From Heligmosomoides polygyrus polygyrus (Eukaryota; Nematoda; Chromadorea; Rhabditida; Heligmosomidae): a stretch of DNA of 64,000 nt. The position numbers and the translations under genes were made by a program. How positions within the stretch are numbered: position 1 is the stretch's first letter; each line of letters opens with the position of its first letter. Where the stretch lies: assembly GCA_947396885.1 (NCBI GenBank), contig OX377201.1, positions 28,993,923 to 29,057,922 of the forward strand. The letters are read 5' to 3'. Of this stretch, positions 61,566-64,000 are shown one piece after another. A model generated the notes under the pieces. The model did no database searches. It was given only the letters and a program-made list of their open reading frames with translations, and had not been told where the DNA came from.

Positions 61566-61714
61566 GGCCTATGTTATACTCCCGCGGAAGGGCGGGAATC
61601 GCGCCGAGATCGCTCGCCTGGCCAATCGCCGTGCCCCGCCACGCCCGTCGTCCGAGGTGCACCTTTAGTCCGCGGACGTTCCGCAGATGCTCCCGCGGGA
61701 GTGTAACAGAGGCC
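61566..61714. mobile_element. Harbinger-type MITE 2 (149 bp)
   Basis: Ends GGCCTATGTTATACTCCCGC and (inward) GGCCTCTGTTACACTCCCGC, flanked by TAA at 61563-61565, shared with MITE 1, and 61715-61717. Confidence 0.8.
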
Positions 61715-62888
61715 TAAGTGTACCGGTTTTTAAACAGCAACAAACAATTAGCAAGTAACTGCACTCCAACAGCGAATGCAATGAGCGAGTCATGGATACA
61801 TGGCACATCAGCCCAAAATCCGTCTGGACAGCTACAATTTATTCGAAGCGCCACATTGTAGCAGTGCGAGTTCATCTAAATCTTAAGCGCTATTGTACTG
61901 TATCACAGATAGCAAGGCAATTTAGAGAGACCACCTCTTCGTCACAGTTGCATGGCGACTCACTTATATAATAGTAGCAGTATGTTCTGCATCTGCCGTC
62001 TCTCAGATGGCCTTCCATTATCTAACGCCGTCACTCTTGATGAGGCCCTGCAAAAATTTATTCATCTATTCATTTTAGATATGTGTAGTACAGCAAGTTT
62101 CATAGGTAACACTATTAAAGCAAGCCTCTTTTTCACTATAATGAGTCATAGCATCTCTGTGAGAATGTTTTTGTTAATATATACTGGAAAATAATATTGA
62201 ACGACGTCATACACTACTCATCTTCCTTCCTCTAGAAAACTAACGCGGGCACGAGAAATAGTAAACTAGCTCAGCCAGACAAACGACTTTCTCATCCTTT
62301 TCAGAGTGTGCTACTCAGAGTTATGAGAATGTCTTCCACGGTTTCGTTGGTCCTCTCCAATCTGATATCTGTGTATGTCGGTGTCTGCATCAAGTCGTTC
62401 ACCACTGCACATCTGATCAGTCACTGCCTTGTAAATGTGCTGGTAGTTTTTTCTGGATACCAAGATGTTTCACGGAAGTAGAGTTCGTGTTCCAGTGCAA
62501 AATAGCATTTTAATGTGGAAACTATGGGATGCAATGGCCAGCGCCAGTCTGTCCAACAATTGCGCCCCAATTGGAATCGCGCGCCCCAGTCTACCAAATC
62601 CCCGTGCGCTCCTGCTTTTAGGAGACCTCCGCGATATGAGATGTTGATATTGATTGATTCTCCCTCAACGGGGGAACACGAGCATACGGCCCCTGCTAAT
62701 CAGTCGCTGCAGCAAGCGATATTTGCGTGCTAGTCACTCACGTCTAAGGCCTTTGTCATATGCAGGCTGTTGTCGTGGGACCCAACAAGTGCTCCAATCA
62801 TCCAATCGACGACCAAGAGTGATCGAACGCTTACCAACGTTCTTTTTGCTAATAATCACTATTTAATATCATCGGCGAGCATCTCTTA

Positions 62889-63048
62889 GGCCTCTGTTAT
62901 ACTCCCGCGGGAGCATCCGCGGAACGTCCGCGGACCAATGGTGCACGGCGGAGGTGGGCGTGGCGGGCTGCGACGAGTGGCCCGGCGCGGGGTCCCGACG
63001 CGATTTCCGCCTATCCGCGGAAGCTCCCGCGGGAGTATAACAGGGGCC
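62889..63048. mobile_element. Harbinger-type MITE 3 (160 bp)
   Basis: Ends GGCCTCTGTTATACTCCCGC and (inward) GGCCCCTGTTATACTCCCGC, flanked by TTA (62886-62888, 63049-63051). Internal GCGGACCAATGGTGCACGGC as in MITE 1. Confidence 0.82.
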
Positions 63049-63361
63049 TTAGGGATATGCTTTTGTATTCAGCAGGACGAGCGTTCTACCCCCTCGTCCC
63101 CTGACCCTTCCCCCCAACCCCTGGGCTTGCTCAAGAGTCCAATGGCTGCCTTACGAGATAGTGGAGACGCAGACATTTGCCACGCCTCTGTTTAAAGGGC
63201 GGGAGATAGAACGCCACTGCACCAACAGGAATCTGTGGAAGTTATATCGAAAAAGGAGACGAATGCTAGGAATGAGCGGTAACTACAGTAGGAGCATGGA
63301 GCTGGAAATAATAGGGCACTATTGTACTTATGGTATCCACTTAGTCTAGTTCAAAATAGAT

Positions 63362-64000
63362 CTACTAGGGGAACGAATATCATAGTCGTTTTTTGCGGAA
63401 ATGCCTTATAAGCCCGTCATATTAAGTTCGAATTGCCAAGGCCTTGCGAAATAGCGCGCTGGCAAGAGACGCAGAGACTCCGCCTCCTATCGATGCACAC
63501 TATTTCGCCGTCTCTAGTCTGCAGCAGAGGTTAGCCAGGGCATAAGTCTTGAAATCTCGAAAAGCCTTGAAAATCCTGTTGTGTGCTCTCCTTTCCCCTG
63601 CCCAATTCTGTCTGGACAGAATTGGGCAGGGGAAAGGGGGCTCCGGAATGTGGGCCTACTAGCGCAGCCATGCTAAAGTTGCCTTCACCCTGGAGTTCCC
63701 TCCATTGCCAATATGAAAACAAATAAGACGCGGATCTGTACTCGAAAAGAGGAAATAAGGCTGCACTTGCATTCGCTGTATGTAGCTAGTCGCCGCGCCT
63801 GTACACTGACCCCCCCCCCTTCCCCCGGGGAGAAGGTCGCGATTGCGTGCTGGGAGGAGGCGGTGTCTCTGCGTCTCTTACCAGCGCGCGCTATTTCGCG
63901 AGGCCTTAGGCAATTCGAACTTAATGTGACGGCCTTACAAGGCATTTCCGCAACAAACGACCATGATATTCGTTTTTCCCATGGCAGATTACCCTAGTAG
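63362..64000. mobile_element. Long-TIR element ending at the window edge
   Basis: CTACTAGGG at 63362 and its inverted partner at 63992-64000 bound an element with about 135-base inverted arms (GCGGAAATGCCTT; TTAAGTTCGAATTGCC; AGAGACGCAGAGAC). The target duplication cannot be checked because the right flank is outside. No TE ORF. Confidence 0.72.
63591..63636. repeat. Perfect 22-bp hairpin
   Basis: 63591-63612 and 63615-63636 are exact reverse complements separated by TG (stem starts CTTTCCCCTGCCCAATTCTG). It lies in the middle of the long-TIR element. Confidence 0.9.

Larger units (their letters stand above)
60860..62695. repeat. Right arm of the large inverted-repeat element
   Basis: Inverted partner blocks: 60880-60965, 62170-62480 (CATCAAGTCGTTCACCACTG) and 62480-62695. 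It is longer than the left arm because it contains the MITEs at 61272-61714 and other sequence not seen in the left arm. Confidence 0.62.

Noticed and set aside
61240..61717. Arg/Ala-rich frames of 140-157 codons on both strands
   Set aside because: They fall on GC-rich Harbinger-type MITEs and repeat with them.

Overview
This is a eukaryotic nuclear window, almost certainly from a nematode and probably a strongylid (hookworm-like) clade V species. The evidence is two multi-exon genes with short worm-type GT..AG exons, a start codon four bases after a splice acceptor (as in trans-spliced worm genes), and a dense load of RTE, CR1, Penelope, mariner and tRNA-derived SINE repeats. The species assignment is inference. 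No bacterial operon, CRISPR array, rRNA or clearly functional tRNA is present.

Two host genes can be rebuilt exon by exon, both on the minus strand. (1) An UNC-93/MFSD11-like multi-pass membrane protein: seven exons from 19296 down to 769, running off the left edge, with two introns of about 7-8 kb. (2) A RUFY (RUN and FYVE domain) homologue: eleven exons from 54718 down to 43219. It has a RUN domain and coiled coils, and it stops halfway through the FYVE zinc finger; the remaining FYVE exon was not found.

Most of the rest is mobile DNA. 1.7-9.3 kb: an RTE endonuclease fragment, SINEs, and a 3.2 kb RTE copy nested inside another RTE family with a 17-bp target duplication. 10.8-11.7 kb: a mariner with two 3' ends. 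12.4-19.0 kb: Penelope-like elements with GIY-YIG nuclease ORFs, candidate hammerhead-ribozyme motifs and tandem repeats. 19.8-27.2 kb: two full-length RTE copies, one broken by a single frameshift. 27.2-28.7 kb: a 1.4 kb palindromic (foldback) element. 30.7-32.1 kb: a non-autonomous hAT. 32.6-36.6 kb: a CR1 LINE. 36.9-38.4 kb: a mariner between two ~300-bp direct repeats. 41.0-42.7 kb: a SINE split by a MITE with a 9-bp target duplication, then another mariner. 43-55 kb: the RUFY introns, carrying SINEs, a piggyBac-type MITE and two more giant palindromes. 56.3-64.0 kb: a disrupted inverted-repeat element carrying a Mutator-like insertion, a 42-bp satellite insertion and three Harbinger-type MITEs; a long-TIR element ends at the window edge.

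The least ordinary features are the set of kilobase-scale foldback elements (one with a class II tRNA-like box in each arm), the palindromic two-tailed mariner, the hammerhead-like motifs at Penelope ends, and the satellite array that itself looks like a transposed unit. I do not see a new enzymatic or defence system.
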